DNA from: Deltaproteobacteria bacterium
Lineage (GTDB): Bacteria; Desulfobacterota; Binatia; UBA9968
NCBI GenBank assembly: GCA_016844625.1
Contig: JAERMN010000597.1
Coordinates: 1 to 6,703 of the forward strand
Length of the DNA stretch: 6,703 bases
Direction of reading: 5' to 3'
Of this stretch, positions 5,646-6,703 are shown piece after piece (positions within the stretch are counted from its first letter, which is position 1; every line of letters starts with the position of its first letter). The notes under the pieces are model-generated. The model saw only the letters and a program-made list of their open reading frames with translations, was not told where the DNA came from and did no database searches. The position numbers were made by a program, and so were the translations under genes.

Positions 5646-5891
5646 ATGACAGTCGACAAAGAGTTTTTTAACATAAAATACAAAGCAGGATCGCTCGATC
5701 CAAAAACGGCACAACTGGTCTTCTTCGCCGCGTGTATCGCCATCGGCCATGAGGGGGGCGCTAGACGCCATTTGAAGCAGGCGCGTGAGTGCGGCGCGAC
5801 GGAGGACGAGATCACCGAAGCGATGGTTTACGCGATGCGACCGGCGGCGGCGAAGGTGCGCGACCTTGCCAAAGCGGTCATCGCGAAATAA
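5646..5891 (+). CDS. AhpD/carboxymuconolactone decarboxylase-like protein lacking the CxxC pair
   Basis: The 81-residue protein has the helical CMD/AhpD pattern: LVFFAACIAIGHEGGARRHL (24-43), then KQARECGATEDEITEAMVYA and MRPAAAKVRDLAKAV. Canonical AhpD-type disulfide reductases carry GCxxCxxxHL in the first segment. Here His35 and Gly38 replace the two cysteines, while His42 remains at the conserved His position. Cys30 and Cys49 exist but are not spaced as the redox pair, so classical thiol chemistry is unlikely. CMD superfamily members include decarboxylases and redox proteins, so the reaction is open. The ATG start is supported by GAGGTG (5635-5640) 5 nt upstream. It lies 262 nt after the OsmC gene and 51 nt before the thioredoxin-TPR gene, on the same strand. 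The superfamily call is good; the function is unknown. Confidence 0.8.
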   Translation: MTVDKEFFNIKYKAGSLDPKTAQLVFFAACIAIGHEGGARRHLKQARECGATEDEITEAMVYAMRPAAAKVRDLAKAVIAK

Positions 5892-5897
5892 ATTTAA

Positions 5898-5924
5898 GTT
5901 CAAGCCGTTCAAAACGTTCAAGGG
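5898..5924 (+). repeat. Three tandem 9-nt units beginning GTTCAA
   Basis: GTTCAAGCC, GTTCAAAAC and GTTCAAGGG follow one another at exact 9-nt spacing (5898, 5907, 5916). They fill most of the 51-nt spacer between the AhpD-like stop and the thioredoxin-TPR start. The third unit overlaps the AGGGAG that is the nearest purine-rich site to the downstream start. Confidence 0.65.
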
Positions 5925-5942
5925 AGAAAAGAAATAGCCGCT

Positions 5943-6703
5943 ATGAGTGAGTGGACCATCGACGTTAACGAAGAAAATTTCGAAGCTGAAGTATTGGCGC
6001 GCTCCATCGAAGTCCCCGTGTTAGTCGACTTCTGGGCCGAATGGTGCGGGCCGTGCAAAGTGTTGGGGCCGGTTTTAGAAAAATTGGCCGGCGAGTACGC
6101 CGGCCAATTCATCCTGGCGAAAGTCAACGTCGACGAAAACCAGCAGCTGGCCGGCGCGTTCGGCATCCAGGGCATTCCCGCCGTGAAGCTGTTCAGAAAC
6201 GGCGATCTGGCCTCCGAATTTACCGGCGCACTACCGGAACCGATGTTGCGCGAGTTCTTATCGAAGTTCCTGGCCGCCGCCGAGCTGGAAGCGGCGGGAA
6301 AAGCCGACGAGGCGAAATCCGCCTATCAAGCGATCTTGGCGGCCGATCCCAATCATGCCCAGGCGTTGCTGGGTCTCGGCAGGCTGGCGATGAACGCCGG
6401 CGACAATGACGCGGCGCGGAACTATCTCGATCAGATCTCGATCGTCGCCGATGAACGCAAGGAAGCCGACCGGTTGCTGGCGCGGCTTGATCTCCAAGCC
6501 GGCGGCGTGCAAAACGAGGCGGCCCTGCGCGAAAAAATCGCCGCCGATCCGGCCAATCTCGAAGCACGCTTTGACCTAGCGCAAACGCTCGCCGGCGTGG
6601 AAAATTACCAAGCGGCGTTGGTCGAGTTCCTCGCCATCGTCAAGGCCGACCGCAAGTTCAAAGACGACGGCGCGCGCAAAGCGATGGTACAAATCTTCGA
6701 AGT
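5943..6703 (+). CDS. Thioredoxin-TPR protein, YbbN/CnoX-like (3' end outside window)
   Basis: Residues 1-110 are a complete thioredoxin domain. VPVLVDFWAEWCGPCK contains the active site Cys35-Gly-Pro-Cys38, followed by the cis-Pro loop GIQGIPAVKLF (Pro79) and FRNGDLASEFTGALP. From about 111 the sequence becomes Ala/Leu-rich helical repeats (AELEAAGKADEAKSAYQAIL, AADPNHAQALLGLGRLAM) of tetratricopeptide type. The last, RFDLAQTLAGVENYQAALVE, resembles the C-terminal region of YbbN. E. coli YbbN/CnoX is a cytoplasmic chaperedoxin that protects proteins from oxidative aggregation and hands them to GroEL/DnaK; it lacks the full CxxC, whereas this protein keeps it and so is probably redox-active. 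There are 253 complete codons visible of an expected 280-300. The ATG lacks a well-spaced Shine-Dalgarno; AGGGAG lies 16 nt upstream. Confidence 0.93.
   Translation, partial: MSEWTIDVNEENFEAEVLARSIEVPVLVDFWAEWCGPCKVLGPVLEKLAGEYAGQFILAKVNVDENQQLAGAFGIQGIPAVKLFRNGDLASEFTGALPEPMLREFLSKFLAAAELEAAGKADEAKSAYQAILAADPNHAQALLGLGRLAMNAGDNDAARNYLDQISIVADERKEADRLLARLDLQAGGVQNEAALREKIAADPANLEARFDLAQTLAGVENYQAALVEFLAIVKADRKFKDDGARKAMVQIFE

Overview
The window most likely comes from an uncultured Gram-negative-type bacterium. Core genes are GC-rich, while intergenic gaps are filled with AT-rich, purine-biased palindromic repeats. That texture, together with a small secreted Cys protein of a type I associate with Deltaproteobacteria-like or Binatota/Methylomirabilota-like environmental genomes, suggests such a lineage. 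The lineage is inferred from general appearance only.

Layout. (1) 1-111, minus: N-terminus of a response regulator receiver domain. (2) 112-393: repeat-rich gap. (3) 394-2328, minus: a GT-C-type membrane glycosyltransferase-like protein with an extracytoplasmic jelly-roll-like domain. It is visibly lower in GC than its neighbours and may have been acquired laterally. (4) 2392-2472: REP-like palindromes. (5) 2613-2904, minus: small secreted two-cysteine protein, broken by an apparent frameshift. (6) 3054-4121, plus: AI-2E/PerM family permease, starting at GTG behind a strong AGGAGG. (7) 4122-4891: 770 nt without a recognisable gene, packed with at least five palindromic or iterated elements. 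(8) 4892-5383, plus: an OsmC/Ohr-family protein whose reading frame crosses one in-frame TGA at the position of the peroxidatic cysteine. (9) 5384-5645: gap with a near-perfect 28-bp inverted repeat. (10) 5646-5891, plus: short AhpD/carboxymuconolactone decarboxylase-like protein lacking the CxxC pair. (11) 5943-6703, plus: thioredoxin-TPR protein of the YbbN/CnoX type, running off the window.

The main result is the OsmC gene. The TGA at 5075-5077 is followed by the rest of the family in the same frame. A stem-loop begins 12 nt after the TGA, and its GGU-containing loop starts 20 nt after it, almost the geometry of the E. coli fdhF SECIS element. The simplest reading is one 163-residue selenoprotein, which a standard gene caller would split into two ORFs. 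The next two genes, AhpD-like and thioredoxin-TPR, are also thiol-redox or stress families. The right third of the window is therefore plausibly a peroxide/thiol-stress neighbourhood, though the 262-nt repeat-bearing gap means co-transcription is not shown.
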